Position numbers and translations under genes: made by a program. 64,000 bases of DNA, from contig NZ_CP142850.1 in assembly GCF_036287235.1 (NCBI RefSeq), positions 2,961,501-3,025,500 on the forward strand. Direction: 5' to 3'. Source of the stretch: Exiguobacterium sp. 9-2 (lineage in GTDB: Bacteria; Bacillota; Bacilli; Exiguobacteriales; Exiguobacteriaceae). Shown here in pieces: positions 63,904 to 64,000 of this stretch. Positions within the stretch are counted from its first letter, which is position 1. Every line of letters starts with the position of its first letter. The notes under the pieces were generated by a model, which saw only the letters and a list, made by a program, of their open reading frames with translations, had not been told where the DNA came from and did not search any database.

Positions 63904-64000
63904 ATGAAAAAGAACTTTTGGCAGGACTTACCACGACCATTTTTCGTCTTAGCACCGATGGAAGACGTCACCGACGTCGTCTTCCGCCACGTCGTCGCAA
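63904..64000 (+). CDS. tRNA-dihydrouridine synthase, N-terminal fragment (cut by window edge)
   Basis: Only the first 32 codons are visible. [19 protein letters not shown] is the FMN-binding opening strand of the Dus family (the usual form is LAPMxxVTDxxFR), which reduces uridines in tRNA. The subtype cannot be fixed from this piece. The ATG follows AAGGAAAGGGTTTAATATACT. Confidence 0.85.
   Translation, partial: MKKNFWQDLPRPFFVLAPMEDVTDVVFRHVVA

Overview
The window looks like chromosomal DNA of a low-to-mid GC Bacillota of the class Bacilli, most consistent with Exiguobacterium or a close relative. This is inferred from B. subtilis-like gene families (gntRKPZ, YkpA, YxiN/DbpA, YjlB, YczE, YxjI, DUF975, DUF817), strong AGGAGG ribosome sites, SAM-I and glycine riboswitches, a CIRCE element and a PerR-type box. 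Both ends cut through genes: a beta-helix protein at the left and a tRNA-dihydrouridine synthase at the right. I see no rRNA, tRNA, CRISPR array, insertion sequence or prophage.

Layout. 1-6.5 kb: DUF1028 protein, YfcC-type carrier, small monooxygenase, and a cupin / two aldo-keto reductases / OsmC operon. 6.5-10.1 kb: a clearly AT-richer cassette with a 1054-aa PLD-nuclease/SF2-helicase/DUF3427 protein and a convergent, overlapping MutT-type NUDIX gene; this is the best candidate for a poorly described repair or defence system. 10.1-17.2 kb: an RlmI-like methyltransferase whose promoter carries three perfect DnaA boxes, pepT, an SPFH protein coupled to a 34-aa membrane protein, and an ABC-F ATPase. 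17.4-24.7 kb: a SAM-I-riboswitch operon of a flavin monooxygenase and an ATP-grasp enzyme, membrane proteins, and a MarR regulator with two nearly identical nitroreductases.

24.7-36 kb: FAD protein, DbpA-like helicase, rlmN, methyltransferase/ABC exporter operon, IsdG-type heme monooxygenase, and htpG under CIRCE control flanked by two proteins with possible uracil-DNA-glycosylase-like motifs. 36-46 kb: M20 peptidase, an MFS/CBS operon divergent from a MarR gene with twin palindromic operators over both promoters, mmuP-mmuM behind a second SAM-I riboswitch, a polysaccharide pyruvyl transferase with a coiled-coil tail, and panE. 46-64 kb: the complete gluconate operon gntRKPZ with its palindromic operator, ahpCF with a PerR-type box, an ECF S component, mqo, an Fe-S photolyase, a glycine-riboswitch-controlled permease, and a glutamate-synthase-like FMN protein.

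Themes are sulfur amino-acid control (two S-boxes), redox and electrophile defence (AhpCF, OsmC, nitroreductases, aldo-keto reductases) and gluconate use through the oxidative pentose phosphate route. Almost every unit ends in a strong intrinsic terminator, many serving two convergent genes.
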